A stretch of DNA of 64,000 nt from Leptospira idonii (GTDB lineage: Bacteria; Spirochaetota; Leptospiria; Leptospirales; Leptospiraceae). The stretch spans positions 66,712 to 130,711 of the forward strand of contig NZ_RQHW01000003.1 of assembly GCF_004770995.1 (NCBI RefSeq), read 5' to 3'. Under the pieces are notes generated by a model. It worked only from the letters and a program-made list of their open reading frames with translations. It did not search any database and was not told the DNA's origin. A program made the position numbers and the translations under genes. Shown here in pieces: positions 42,948 to 52,088 of the stretch (positions are counted from its first letter, which is position 1; every line of letters starts with the position of its first letter).

Positions 42948-45923
42948 CTATTTTTTACGCAAAGCAATCATTGCCACGTCATCGGAGAGTTGGGAAAGTC
43001 CCGGCTTTTTCAAATCGTAATTCGTATGAGTCTGTAGGTCGGAAACAACGATTTGGATCAATTCTTCGGGAGATTTTTCTCCGTTTTCCCGAATGAGTTT
43101 GGCCACTCTTTCCTTGGTGTACATACTTCCGTCGGGAGAACGGGCTTCATCCAAACCGTCCGTATATTGAAAAAACAAATCTCCAGAGTCCAAATTCAAA
43201 GCCCTTCTTTCGACTGTGGTTTCGAAGAAAGAATTTTCATCCATACCGATAGGAAGTCCTCCTGCGGGAAGAAGATGGATTTTTTTCTCGGAAGCATCGT
43301 AAAACACCGGTTTGATATGACCTGCGGAAATATATTCGATTCGTGAATTTACGGAATCGAAAATTCCCATAAAAAAAGTAACGAAGATATGATCGGGAGT
43401 ATCGTCATAAACATGAGCATTCACTTCCAAAAGAATCTTTTTCAAATTCCTTTCCCCTCTTCTCAAGATGGAACGGATTTGAGCACGGAACAATGCCATG
43501 ATGATGGCAGGCCCCACACCGTGATTCGAAACGTCCCCGATGCAAAAGGCAACTTTCCCATTTTCTAATTCAATGAAATCGTAATAATCGCCGCCTACTC
43601 CTGCCATCGCTTTGTAAAAGGCACCGAATTCCACTTGGTCTTTCAAATGAGTGGGAAGGGTTTCGGGGAGAAGTCGTTTTTGAATCTCTTCTGCGGCAAG
43701 AAGTTCACCTCTCATTTCCTCGCCTTCCTTCAAACCTTTCACCATATCATTCAATGATTCGCTTAAAATTCCTATCTCATCATAACCGGCTCTAGGAAAC
43801 TGCACTTCCAAATTTCCTTCTCCGATTTCTTCGGCTTTTCTGCTGATGAGGCGAATTCGTCTAACGACAAACGAAGCCAATACATAAGCTAACAGAATAG
43901 CGATGATTCCGATAATTGCAGTGAATTGAAGAAGTTCTTCTCTGTTTTTGCGCATCTGTCTTGCGCCGTCCGTTCTATCGATGAGGACAATGTTGTAGCC
44001 GAGAAGATCTTTTCTAAGAAGATCATAAACCAAACCTTTTCCGATTTTTTCTTCCAACATGGAAAGAGGAGCTGAGTCGAGCGCCCACATCATTTCTTCC
44101 GCTTCGCTTCTGCTGCGTACTAAAATTCCGGAATCCCATTTGTTTTTCGTAAACTTAGGGAGTTCGGTTTCGGAATCTCCGGAAAGAATCCAATCCCGCA
44201 AAAGTTTCCATTTAACTTGTGTTTCTTTTCTTTCCGGAGCTTCTTTATAATATCTTCTCAAGCCCGAAGAACCGGTTTGGAACGAAAGAAAAGCAAAATC
44301 TTCCAACGCGGCTTCTCTCAAACCGTAAAAAGAATCTTCTATCCTTCTTTCTGATATGGAACTCCAATCTTCCTTAGTTCCTTCCAGTTGGAGCAACGCA
44401 TCTCTCAGTTCTTCCTCTGCCGCTTCCAGACTTTTGATTTTGTCTTGGATTTCTTCCGCTGATAGTTGTTTTTCTCCTTCCTTAGGAGGAGTTTTGGAAC
44501 GTTTCTGCCAATCCGTAATCTCTTTGGATTTTTCAGAGATTTTGTTCGTAACGGATTCTTTTTTCTGTTTCCAGCCTTTTTCTAAATCGGAATAAACCTG
44601 TTTATAAGGTTGAAGAGATTCCAGTTTGATTTCTCTTTTCTTCAATAATTGTCGATAAGCAGCCGTTAGAGATTTATATTCCGCATCCGAAGAAGGTTTT
44701 ACCTTTCCTTCTTTTCTCAAAAAGGAAATTCTAGCTTTCAACTTCTGGGACAATTCACCGATCTCTAAGGATATTTTTTTATCCTCTTCCAAGTAAGATC
44801 TCCAAATGCTATCCTCTTTCGCCAATTCTTCCGCGATGAGCCTGGATCTCTCCGCAGTGATGGGGCTTCTGAAAACGGGGCGGTACACCACTTCGAATTG
44901 CCTCCCCCCTACTTCGTAACTTTCCGACTCAGATTTGTTTTGGATCGTATTCAGAACGTCCTTATCCTGAAAGAGAGAAGCTTTACTTGCCTTAAATTCC
45001 TGATTTTGAAATAATTTTTTTCCGGTTTCAGAGGAAACGGAAAACAACAAACCGGTATCCAAAGTTTCTTTTCCGTTTCTATCATAAGCTAAAATTCTGA
45101 TTTTATCCGGAACCAAACCCAAAGAAGAAATTTTATCCTTATACGAACCACGGAAAAAAGCCTGTAAGGCCTTAGCCAAAGCGGTTTCTCCCGATTCTAT
45201 TTTTTTCTCATTGATAGGAATGTTTTTTTCGGAAGTTTTTCTCTCTCTTTCCAGCTTATCTTTGTTTGCTGTTAGTTTCTTCTGATCTTTAGGAGCCAAA
45301 CCTTCCTTGAGCAGTTCTTCCTCTATGGCTTTTTTCTCTTCTTCGATTTCTTCCATTCTGGATTTGGAAGTTTCGATGCCGATTCGGGAAGAAGCGATTT
45401 TCTCAGCTAAAACTCTGATTCTCTCATATTGAACAGGATCTATCGGCGCTCCGTTTTCTTTGCGAAGACGGTTTTTTACATTCACTTCGAAATCTACGAT
45501 TTCCTTTTCGGAAAGATAACGGGAAAAATAAGTATCTACGGAATGATATACGTTGCCTCGTTTCACATTGAGGCCTATGGACTGCCCGAAAGATTTTAAG
45601 GCTCCGAAAAAACCTTTTTCTTTGCTGACGACCGTCCTTTTGAATTTACTGAGTTCTTTTTTCTTTTCTTTAACTCTGATTTTATATTCTTCGACTAACA
45701 CTAAACTGCGGCTTAGATTTTCCAGATCGACTACGACTGAGCTCACATATTCGAGAGGACTTTTAAGCTCCATTCCCAGTTTTTCTTCCAAGGCGGAACT
45801 CTGTTGCCTGTAATGAATGACCGAGGTGATGGATAAGATCGTAATAACTAGAATTGCAGTGAAAAAAGAAAGTTTGGCACGGATTCCGGGCAGAACCGCT
45901 CTTAAAAATTTATTTTTGATCAT
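42948..45923 (-). CDS. SpoIIE/RsbU-type PP2C phosphatase with large extracytoplasmic coiled-coil sensor
   Basis: 991 residues. A membrane helix near 15-35 and another near 660-685 bracket a very long (about 620-residue) Lys/Glu-rich region with many heptad-like helices, presumably extracytoplasmic. A HAMP-like linker follows (VVRRIRLISRKAEEIGEGNL), then a complete PP2C phosphatase domain (about 740-990) with MAGVGGDYYDF, FCIGDVSNHGVGPA, YTDGLDEARSPDG and LSDDVAMIAL, which hold the metal-binding Asp residues. Such proteins dephosphorylate STAS antagonists and so free a sigma factor or other target. The start overlaps the RsbW-like gene by 4 bases, with the STAS gene before that. Confidence 0.88.
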   Translation of the reverse strand: MIKNKFLRAVLPGIRAKLSFFTAILVITILSITSVIHYRQQSSALEEKLGMELKSPLEYVSSVVVDLENLSRSLVLVEEYKIRVKEKKKELSKFKRTVVSKEKGFFGALKSFGQSIGLNVKRGNVYHSVDTYFSRYLSEKEIVDFEVNVKNRLRKENGAPIDPVQYERIRVLAEKIASSRIGIETSKSRMEEIEEEKKAIEEELLKEGLAPKDQKKLTANKDKLERERKTSEKNIPINEKKIESGETALAKALQAFFRGSYKDKISSLGLVPDKIRILAYDRNGKETLDTGLLFSVSSETGKKLFQNQEFKASKASLFQDKDVLNTIQNKSESESYEVGGRQFEVVYRPVFRSPITAERSRLIAEELAKEDSIWRSYLEEDKKISLEIGELSQKLKARISFLRKEGKVKPSSDAEYKSLTAAYRQLLKKREIKLESLQPYKQVYSDLEKGWKQKKESVTNKISEKSKEITDWQKRSKTPPKEGEKQLSAEEIQDKIKSLEAAEEELRDALLQLEGTKEDWSSISERRIEDSFYGLREAALEDFAFLSFQTGSSGLRRYYKEAPERKETQVKWKLLRDWILSGDSETELPKFTKNKWDSGILVRSRSEAEEMMWALDSAPLSMLEEKIGKGLVYDLLRKDLLGYNIVLIDRTDGARQMRKNREELLQFTAIIGIIAILLAYVLASFVVRRIRLISRKAEEIGEGNLEVQFPRAGYDEIGILSESLNDMVKGLKEGEEMRGELLAAEEIQKRLLPETLPTHLKDQVEFGAFYKAMAGVGGDYYDFIELENGKVAFCIGDVSNHGVGPAIIMALFRAQIRSILRRGERNLKKILLEVNAHVYDDTPDHIFVTFFMGIFDSVNSRIEYISAGHIKPVFYDASEKKIHLLPAGGLPIGMDENSFFETTVERRALNLDSGDLFFQYTDGLDEARSPDGSMYTKERVAKLIRENGEKSPEELIQIVVSDLQTHTNYDLKKPGLSQLSDDVAMIALRKK

Positions 45924-46348
45924 AAGGTTTCTCTTGGATAAATCAATGTTAACTGGTTCTTTTGGGAGTCGGAAAGATACTGATAACGAAGAGACATGAT
46001 GTTTCGAATCGACTGAAGTCCGAATCCTCCATCTGCGCCTTCTTCATAGAGTTTCTCCAAATCTTCACTTTCCTTTAGGGTGGGATCGAAGGGAATTCCT
46101 TCATCCGTAATTACAAACAAATAACCTTCTTCGTTTTCCGACATTTTCAGTTCGATTAAGGAAAGTTTTTTTTCAGGAAAACCGTGTTCGATGACATTCG
46201 TAGCGGCCTCATCCAGACAAAAAACGATTCTAGATTTGACCAGATCGGTACAATCTTCCCCTAAAAAATGACGAACCTTTTCTCTAATGTTTGTTAGTTC
46301 CCCTAAGTCGTTCGGGAAACGGAAGGAGGTTTCCGGTCTGAACTTCAA
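45920..46348 (-). CDS. RsbW-like anti-sigma/serine kinase (HATPase)
   Basis: 142 residues if started at a TTG at 46348 that overlaps the STAS stop (TTGA); a longer frame upstream would lie inside the STAS gene and lacks homology. The domain has all GHKL boxes: FCLDEAATNVIEHGF (N box), VITDEGIPFDPT (G1) and GGFGLQSIRNIMS (G2). RsbW/SpoIIAB-type proteins bind a sigma factor or other partner and phosphorylate a STAS antagonist on Ser. The start codon choice is not certain. Overlap with both the STAS gene and the phosphatase gene shows a translationally coupled partner-switch module. Confidence 0.8.
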   Translation of the reverse strand: MKFRPETSFRFPNDLGELTNIREKVRHFLGEDCTDLVKSRIVFCLDEAATNVIEHGFPEKKLSLIELKMSENEEGYLFVITDEGIPFDPTLKESEDLEKLYEEGADGGFGLQSIRNIMSLRYQYLSDSQKNQLTLIYPRETL

Positions 46349-46686
46349 ATCCCGGCCAATGCTTCCTCTAAATTTCCGAAGATCTTGACCTTTTTCGTGA
46401 AGTACATAAGTTCCATCGTATCTTTCACTTCCTTCTTCAAATGACAGAAAACGATTTCTCCCGATTTTTCCTTCAAAAATTTCTGCATTGCATTGAGAAC
46501 TCCGATCCCTGCCGAAGCGATATAAGTTAGAAGAGTGCAATCGCAAACGATTAGATTCACTCCGTTATTTACAGCTAACTCTAGTTTTAGTTTCAAATCG
46601 GGAGCCGTTTTTGCGTCCAACTCTCCTCCGATTTTCAGAATCAAACGATTGCCGTCCAACTTCTCGCTCAATGTAAGATTTGCCAT
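46345..46686 (-). CDS. STAS-domain anti-sigma factor antagonist
   Basis: 113 residues, a single STAS domain. The conserved Ser that the kinase phosphorylates lies in LTYIASAGIGVLNAM near residue 58, and LIVCDCTLL is the strand before it. SpoIIAA/RsbV-type proteins bind the anti-sigma kinase when unphosphorylated. An AAGGATT ribosome site precedes the ATG. It follows the helical hypothetical gene by 1 base and overlaps the RsbW-like gene by 4, placing the whole group on one mRNA. The controlled partner (sigma factor or other effector) is not in the window. Confidence 0.88.
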   Translation of the reverse strand: MANLTLSEKLDGNRLILKIGGELDAKTAPDLKLKLELAVNNGVNLIVCDCTLLTYIASAGIGVLNAMQKFLKEKSGEIVFCHLKKEVKDTMELMYFTKKVKIFGNLEEALAGI

Positions 46687-46687
46687 T

Positions 46688-47611
46688 TCATAATCCTTTT
46701 TTTAAGTCTTTCATCAAATCTTTCGCTTGTATGATTCCGTACAGTTTTCTTTCCAAGGAATCGATCTCGTAATAATTTTTGATATCCGGATTTCCTTCGA
46801 AGATATGCGCATACTTACGAATCCCTTGGATCGCCTTTCTTGCGTTACCTTCCAAAATTCCTTTTGTAACGGAATAATAAAGATCAATAGCTAGAGAATC
46901 CATCACATTCTGTTTGAAGCCGGGCTCTCTTTTATCCACAGCGGAAAGTAATTTTTCCACCTCTGATTCGTTATATGAATCGGAATCGCTGTAATCGATG
47001 ATGTATTTGGATAAAAGTTTTTTGCAGCGGGAGAAATTATTCGTTTTGCTTGCCGCAAGAATCTGCTGGTAAAGATTATGAACTTCCTTTTCCAGATATA
47101 CTTTTTGATGAGCCGTATCCAATTTCACAGGCTCGAAAGCGGATCTCAATTCGTCTCCCGTAAAGTTACGAATCGTATCTTCAAATAGTTTTTCGTTTTT
47201 TGTCTGAGTGAGGACGGAAAAATCTTTCAAAGACTTTTCGATTGCGGAAACGAAATCCAAAGCTTCCGGAGTTTGAGCAAGTTTCTGATCTTCCTGAATT
47301 CTTTCCAAAAAAAAGATGCAGGAATCACCTAATGCGGACAAGGTTTCGGACAAAGCGTTCGACACCAAACGTTTGCACTGCGGACCGATCGTATTTTGAT
47401 AGGCGGGATCTTCAATATCCTCTTTCAGCTTGTCCATCATCTTCCCTGCGGAGAGACTCGACTGCGCCTTGTCTTTTTCCCATCCGGCATAAGCCAAAGG
47501 GTCATAGAGATATTTTCTAAAATGAGATTTTCCGGACAATGCCAGAAGGCGGATGGTTTTTACCAATTCCTGAGCCAGAGCTTGGGAGATAGAGATTCTT
47601 CTTTCAAACAT
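46688..47611 (-). CDS. Helical hypothetical protein heading the partner-switch operon
   Basis: 307 residues, no signal peptide or membrane helix, almost wholly helical and rich in Lys, Leu and Asp. Segments include LAQELVKTIRLLALSGKSHF near 15, HNLYQQILAASKTNNFSRCK near 178 and LAIDLYYSVTKGILEGNARK near 240, which look like repeat-containing or scaffold helices. No family is recognised. Its stop is 1 base from the STAS gene start, so it is cotranscribed with the module and may be an input or target component (inference). Confidence 0.65.
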   Translation of the reverse strand: MFERRISISQALAQELVKTIRLLALSGKSHFRKYLYDPLAYAGWEKDKAQSSLSAGKMMDKLKEDIEDPAYQNTIGPQCKRLVSNALSETLSALGDSCIFFLERIQEDQKLAQTPEALDFVSAIEKSLKDFSVLTQTKNEKLFEDTIRNFTGDELRSAFEPVKLDTAHQKVYLEKEVHNLYQQILAASKTNNFSRCKKLLSKYIIDYSDSDSYNESEVEKLLSAVDKREPGFKQNVMDSLAIDLYYSVTKGILEGNARKAIQGIRKYAHIFEGNPDIKNYYEIDSLERKLYGIIQAKDLMKDLKKGL

Positions 47612-47893
47612 GGATTAGAGATTAAAAACAGAAAGGAAATGGAAATCTCCCAATTGCTTCTATGCCTCAGATTGGCCGCATCAGCGCTCCCAGTAAAGCA
47701 AAAGATGGCGCAGGAAAGGGGAAGAAACACCAAGAAAAAAACCCAACAGAAAAGCAATGGAGGATGGAAAAGATGATAAAGGACAGAGAATTGGATTTGA
47801 AGACTTATAAATTATGTCCCATAGAAATGGACCAAAGGCAGATCCTTTTGGATGTACATTGACAGGAAAAACCCGAAGGAGAACCTGACACGC

Positions 47894-48043
47894 ATGAACT
47901 CAAAAACAGCAAAAATTCTCGGAAAATTCGCAACTCTGAAAGGTGTTTCTGAAAAACAGCTTAAAAGAGAGTGGCTTGCGCTTTCTCATGTTGACAAAGA
48001 CAAAAAAAGACAAGAAATCCTCAAAGAACTAGTTAAAAAATAA
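47894..48043 (+). CDS. Small basic helical protein
   Basis: 49 residues from the ATG at 47894; the frame is open to an earlier ATG at 47852, but the shorter form has GGAG upstream (12 bases away, slightly long). The sequence is strongly basic (KTAKILGKFATLKGV, KQLKREWLALSHVDKDKK) and probably forms two helices. No motif identifies it. A hairpin follows the stop directly. The gap before it (47612-47893) shows no other convincing gene. Confidence 0.45.
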   Translation: MNSKTAKILGKFATLKGVSEKQLKREWLALSHVDKDKKRQEILKELVKK

Positions 48044-48075
48044 AGAGAGGCCTTCTGGCTTCTCTAACCTTTTCC
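48044..48075 (+). terminator. Hairpin after the small basic gene
   Basis: AGAGAGGCC-TTCT-GGCTTCTCT (48044-48065), a 9-bp stem with one G-T pair, followed by AACC and four T. It lies immediately after the stop and probably ends the short transcript, although the T-tract is weak. Confidence 0.5.
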
Positions 48076-48143
48076 TTCCCGAATCTTCCTTTTCCTTAAA
48101 AACGCACTTCTCCTCTTTTCCACCCGTCTAAAAAATAACATTC

Positions 48144-48593
48144 ATGAAACTTCTTTGTTCCTTGGCTGTCGCATTCAGCTTGCTTATGTTTGGTGGATTC
48201 GGATGTTCCGAGTCACCTCGTTCCAGCATATTACCTCTATTTCAAGATTCTTTGCAGATGGCAGGAAAAGAAAATAAAAAGCTCATCGTACTTTTCAGTG
48301 CCGACTGGTGCCCGGACTGCAATGCACTGGACCGCATTCTTACTTCGGATTCCCGAATCAAAGAACTGATCACAAATCATTACATCATTTTGAAAGTGGA
48401 TGTAGGAAGATTCGATCAAAACTTGGATCTGGATGAACGATTGGAGCATCCTATTGGAAAAGGAATTCCTGCACTTGTGATTTTGAATCCTTCCGAAACG
48501 ATCATAGCTACTACCAAAGGCGGGGAATTTTCCAACGCCAGCAAAATGAGCAACGAACAAGTATTAAATTATCTAAATCGATTCGCAAATTAA
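48144..48593 (+). CDS. Thioredoxin-fold lipoprotein
   Basis: 149 residues. A lipoprotein signal ends in GGFGC (Cys about residue 21), so the protein is probably lipid-anchored. The thioredoxin motif is CPDC in LFSADWCPDCNALDR near residue 55, with the cis-Pro in GKGIPALVILNPS near 110. Members of this group reduce or isomerise disulfides or transfer electrons in the periplasm. It is followed 16 bases later by a second exported thioredoxin-like protein without the Cys pair, and the two look like an operon. Confidence 0.82.
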   Translation: MKLLCSLAVAFSLLMFGGFGCSESPRSSILPLFQDSLQMAGKENKKLIVLFSADWCPDCNALDRILTSDSRIKELITNHYIILKVDVGRFDQNLDLDERLEHPIGKGIPALVILNPSETIIATTKGGEFSNASKMSNEQVLNYLNRFAN

Positions 48594-48609
48594 ATCAATT
48601 GAGGAAACA

Positions 48610-49134
48610 ATGTCTCGCAAACTCTCTATCCGAAAACACATCCTTTCTGTTCTCACCGGAATTTTAGTCTTATTCGCTTCGGGCATATACGCTCAAGAAG
48701 TTGCAGAGATCAAACCCGGATCCGACTTCCCTTCCGTTTCTCTTACGGATCAACACGATGAGAATGCATCCATCACTCAGGAAATTCAAAAGATCCTTTT
48801 TGTTTCGGATATGGATGCGAGTAAAATCGTTCATAAGATTCTTGAGAAAGACGGAGATGTTTTATTGAATGCGAACCAAGCAGCATTTATCTCCGACATC
48901 CATAGAATGCCTTCTCTTATCACAAAATTTGTAGCACTTCCCAAAATGAAGGGATATTCGTACAGAATGCGTTTGATTCGAGACGACAAAACTGGTTCCT
49001 TTTTTCCACAAAACAAAGGATCTGTCACTCTGATCCGACTGGAAAAAGGAAAAGTGGTAACTGTTGATTTTACGAACGAAGAAGAGAAACTCAAAACCTT
49101 CCTAGTTTCTCCGAAACCAAACTCTAAAAAGTAA
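48610..49134 (+). CDS. Exported thioredoxin-like protein lacking the CXXC pair
   Basis: 174 residues with a signal peptide (about 1-28, ending IYAQ) and an upstream GAGGAA ribosome site. The region PGSDFPSVSLTDQHDEN opens like a redoxin domain, and ILFVSDMDASKIVHKILEKD is where the CXXC motif would stand in an active thioredoxin; no Cys occurs anywhere in the mature protein. The fold assignment is by pattern only. It may act as a binding or scaffold partner of the CPDC lipoprotein encoded just before it. A strong palindromic terminator follows. Confidence 0.55.
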   Translation: MSRKLSIRKHILSVLTGILVLFASGIYAQEVAEIKPGSDFPSVSLTDQHDENASITQEIQKILFVSDMDASKIVHKILEKDGDVLLNANQAAFISDIHRMPSLITKFVALPKMKGYSYRMRLIRDDKTGSFFPQNKGSVTLIRLEKGKVVTVDFTNEEEKLKTFLVSPKPNSKK

Positions 49135-49147
49135 TTAGAAATTTTCT

Positions 49148-49188
49148 AAATATGTGGTAACTAGTTACCACATATTTCACATTTTTTT
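49148..49188 (+). terminator. Large palindromic intrinsic terminator
   Basis: A 30-base perfect palindrome (49148-49177) centred on CTAG, with arms including TATGTGGTAA/TTACCACATA, followed by CAC and a run of seven T (49182-49188). It lies 14 bases after the thioredoxin-like gene. Its symmetry could also serve as a protein site upstream of the monooxygenase gene. Confidence 0.7.
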
Positions 49189-49288
49189 CATAAATCCCCT
49201 CAGCGGCAAAAATTCTACTTGAAACAGTGTTCTCTTTTGGGGAGACTATTCGACTTAGAATCACTTCCCGTAACGAGAGATAAAAAAT

Positions 49289-50704
49289 ATGACCCTTCCG
49301 AAAGTGTGTGTAATCGGCGCCGGATCTTCCGGTATAACAGTAATTAAATCCTTAAAAGAAAACGGAATTCCTTTCGATTGTTATGAAAAAGGCAGCGATG
49401 TAGGAGGTAACTGGCGTTATAAGAACGACAACGGGTTAAGTAATATTTACAAATCCCTTCATATCAACACACACAGAGACAGGATGGAATATAGAGACTA
49501 TCCTATGCCTAAGGATTATGCTGATTATCCCAATCACGAACCCATTCAAAATTATTTTCTAGATTATGTGGATCACTTCGGGCTCAGAAAACACATCCAA
49601 TTCAAAAACGGAGTAAAAAAAGTAGAAAGAAGAGAAGACGGTCTTTGGGAAGTCACTCCAGAGAAAGGGCCTTCTAAAATCTACGATGTGTTAGTTGTTG
49701 CGAACGGTCACCATTGGAGTGAAAGATGGCCGAATCCTGCTTTTCCCGGAAAATTTTCCGGACAAGTGATGCACTCTCATTCTTATGTTGATCCGAAAAC
49801 TCCTTTCAACTGCGAAGGAAAGAACGTAGTGGTTTTGGGAATGGGAAACAGCGCCATGGATATTTCCGTGGAACTGTCCCGTCCGGGAGTGGCAAAAAAC
49901 GTTTTTCTTTCCGCAAGAAGAGGGGCTTATGTCATTCCGAACTATCTGTTCGGAAAACCTTTGGACAAACTAACAGAGAACACACCTACTTGGGTTCCTT
50001 TTTGGATTCAACAAGCACTCGCTCACCTTTTGATTCGATTCGGTGTAGGAAAAATGGAAGATTTCGGACTCCCTAAACCGGATCATAAATTCGGATCCGC
50101 CCATCCTACCATTTCCCAGGATTTACTCGTTCGATTGGGAAGAGGAGACATCAAACCCAAACCGGTCATCAAGGAACTCAAAGGGAAAAAAATCGCATTC
50201 GCAGACGGATCGGAAGAAGATGCGGATGTTCTCATCTATTGCACGGGATACAACATCAAATTTCCTTTCTTTGATGAGGACTTTTTGTCCGCTCCCGACA
50301 ACTATATCCCTCTTTTCTATAAGATGATCAAACCTGAATTCAACAATTTGATGTTTGTCGGACTGATGCAGCCTTTAGGAGCCATTATGCCTTTAGCGGA
50401 AATGCAGGGAAAATGGATCGCTCAGTATCTTACGGGAAATTACGAACTTCCGAACCACAAATCCATGTTAGATTGGATTCAATCGGATGAAACAGCGATG
50501 AAAAAAAGATACGTCTCAAGTACGCGACATACCATCCAGGTAGACTTCGATATTTTCCTCCATCAGATGAAAAAGGAAATGGCAGAAGGCAAAAAAAGAG
50601 CCAAAGAGGCAGGGAATCCCTTGCCAATTCAGCCTGCTGCGGAAGAGATTGATCGTATTGAATCCTCTTCGTCAAAATCGAAAAAAATTAAGGCGAAACG
50701 TTAA
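49289..50704 (+). CDS. Flavin-containing monooxygenase
   Basis: 471 residues. FAD site IGAGSSGITVIKSLKENG near residue 10, NADPH site VLGMGNSAMDISVELS near 188 and an FMO/BVMO-like motif between them (KFSGQVMHSHSY near 158) identify class B flavoprotein monooxygenases. These insert oxygen into N- or S-containing groups or ketones using NADPH. The tail after 440 is Lys/Ser-rich (SSSSKSKKIKAKR). No substrate clue exists nearby. The 3' end overlaps the longest form of the M23 peptidase gene. It follows a terminator, so it begins its own transcript. Confidence 0.88.
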   Translation: MTLPKVCVIGAGSSGITVIKSLKENGIPFDCYEKGSDVGGNWRYKNDNGLSNIYKSLHINTHRDRMEYRDYPMPKDYADYPNHEPIQNYFLDYVDHFGLRKHIQFKNGVKKVERREDGLWEVTPEKGPSKIYDVLVVANGHHWSERWPNPAFPGKFSGQVMHSHSYVDPKTPFNCEGKNVVVLGMGNSAMDISVELSRPGVAKNVFLSARRGAYVIPNYLFGKPLDKLTENTPTWVPFWIQQALAHLLIRFGVGKMEDFGLPKPDHKFGSAHPTISQDLLVRLGRGDIKPKPVIKELKGKKIAFADGSEEDADVLIYCTGYNIKFPFFDEDFLSAPDNYIPLFYKMIKPEFNNLMFVGLMQPLGAIMPLAEMQGKWIAQYLTGNYELPNHKSMLDWIQSDETAMKKRYVSSTRHTIQVDFDIFLHQMKKEMAEGKKRAKEAGNPLPIQPAAEEIDRIESSSSKSKKIKAKR

Positions 50705-51479
50705 ATCCGATTTCGCCGCAAAACTTGCTCCGAGAAAAAATTCATTTTTTTCCGGAGCGGTTTTACTTCTCTTTCTATTCCATTTTATAAACTGTTATTC
50801 TTCGAAAGGATTGGGTTACCAGGGAAATCCTCTCTTTGGTTGGTTAGGCGGCGGAGCCACAGAGAAAAAAATCGATACGATGCAGATCTTTCAACGTTAT
50901 CCTGATTTCATTGCAGACTCTTATGAATTTCCTGCAGGAGGCAAATACGGAGAAGGATATTACATCGCTCAAAAATTCGGAGTGGAAAATCCCAAGTTCG
51001 GTTACCGATTTCATTTGGGTGAAGATTGGAATTATGTAGGAGGAGGAGACTCCGACTATGGAGCACCTGTCTATTCCATCTCCAATGGAATCGTAAGCGT
51101 CATCGCAGATTACGGAGGTGGATGGGGCAAGGTAGTTCGGGTGATCCATAAACATCCCGTTCCTGAAACCAAAAATCAATTTTATTATTTCGAAGCCCTA
51201 TATGCCCATCTTTATACGATCGAAGTGGAACCCGGACAGATGGTGAAAAAAGGAGAATGGATTGCAAGCATCGGAGATGCAGGAGGAGCGTATCCTTCCC
51301 ATTTGCATTTCGAGTTGAGAACCGTCTCCGGTGCACCGTTAGGCGGTGGGTATTCGTTTTCGACGGACGGTTTTTTTTCGCCCACCAAGTTTTTGATCGC
51401 ACAAGTTTCCAAAGAGAAAGCGATCCATGAGGATCAGTTCGGTCCTGCCGCAGTGGAAAAACCTGCGACAGCTCCTTAG
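50649..51479 (+). CDS. M23-family metallopeptidase, probable lipoprotein
   Basis: 276 residues from a TTG at 50649; another in-frame TTG at 50658 is equally possible, and both lie inside the monooxygenase end. A hydrophobic signal (VLLLFLFHFINC) ends in a FINC lipobox. The M23 domain has RFHLGEDWNYV (His and Asp zinc ligands) near residue 120 and YPSHLHFEL near 220, the His-x-His motif. Such enzymes cut peptidoglycan cross-bridges or act in cell-division and envelope remodelling. All key ligands are present, so it is probably active. The C-terminus is Ala/Pro-rich. It overlaps the convergent PilZ-like gene by 4 bases. Confidence 0.85.
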   Translation: MIVLNPLRQNRKKLRRNVKSDFAAKLAPRKNSFFSGAVLLLFLFHFINCYSSKGLGYQGNPLFGWLGGGATEKKIDTMQIFQRYPDFIADSYEFPAGGKYGEGYYIAQKFGVENPKFGYRFHLGEDWNYVGGGDSDYGAPVYSISNGIVSVIADYGGGWGKVVRVIHKHPVPETKNQFYYFEALYAHLYTIEVEPGQMVKKGEWIASIGDAGGAYPSHLHFELRTVSGAPLGGGYSFSTDGFFSPTKFLIAQVSKEKAIHEDQFGPAAVEKPATAP

Positions 51480-51814
51480 AAACTCTTTATAAAACCGAGC
51501 ACCTCGTCTTCTTTTTCCGCATTTGTATCATAAAAGTTACAATGGATTTCAAACAAAGGTTCCCCTTCGATCTTAGTACACTTCAATACTTTTACGTAAC
51601 AATCCATCGAGCCGGTCATTGAGACCATTTTCAAAGAAACTTTTAGGATCGTAGATACATCGAATGCATTCGTATGAATGAAAGTCATCCCTCGAGCACT
51701 GATGTGTTTATGGATGTTGTAGTCGTCACATACTTCTAAATTCAAAGTGAATGAAGAAGGAATTTCTGTATAATGATTGGGTTTCATAGGTTTTCTATAC
51801 GTTGTAGCAAACAT
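51476..51814 (-). CDS. PilZ-like domain protein
   Basis: 112 residues, cytoplasmic, with alternating beta segments (SFTLNLEVCDDYNI, KVSLKMVSMTGSMDCYVKVLKC, PLFEIHCNFYD) and a closing helix (EDEVLGFIKSF) that together look like a PilZ beta-barrel. The Arg-x3-Arg c-di-GMP switch at the N-terminus is not evident; only YRKPMKPNHYTE is there. If it is PilZ, it may bind c-di-GMP poorly or not at all. An internal ATG (MKPNHY) is a possible start. Family assignment is tentative. Confidence 0.45.
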   Translation of the reverse strand: MFATTYRKPMKPNHYTEIPSSFTLNLEVCDDYNIHKHISARGMTFIHTNAFDVSTILKVSLKMVSMTGSMDCYVKVLKCTKIEGEPLFEIHCNFYDTNAEKEDEVLGFIKSF

Positions 51815-52088
51815 AATCGAATTACATCATCTCTCAATTACTATTTTATGACAGCCGGGTAAAACTTTAGGCGAAAAGTTCCGATTTAGGGAAAACTGAT
51901 ACCTCCCGTTATTTACAGACAAACTTTTATTATCCGAAAATCTACTCTTTGTAAGACGATCTTCGAGGAAATGCCGCAAGTATGTATGCTTTTTCGGGGC
52001 GTTTTTTGTCTAAAAATTTCAAATGCGGATTTGAAAATATCTTGCTTTCCGAAATTACGTCCCCTCTATTGATCCAATTCGAAGGAGG

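Noticed and set aside
47662..47862. 66-residue frame before the small basic gene
   Set aside because: Low-complexity Lys/Gln-rich translation, no ribosome site, no motif; probably chance.
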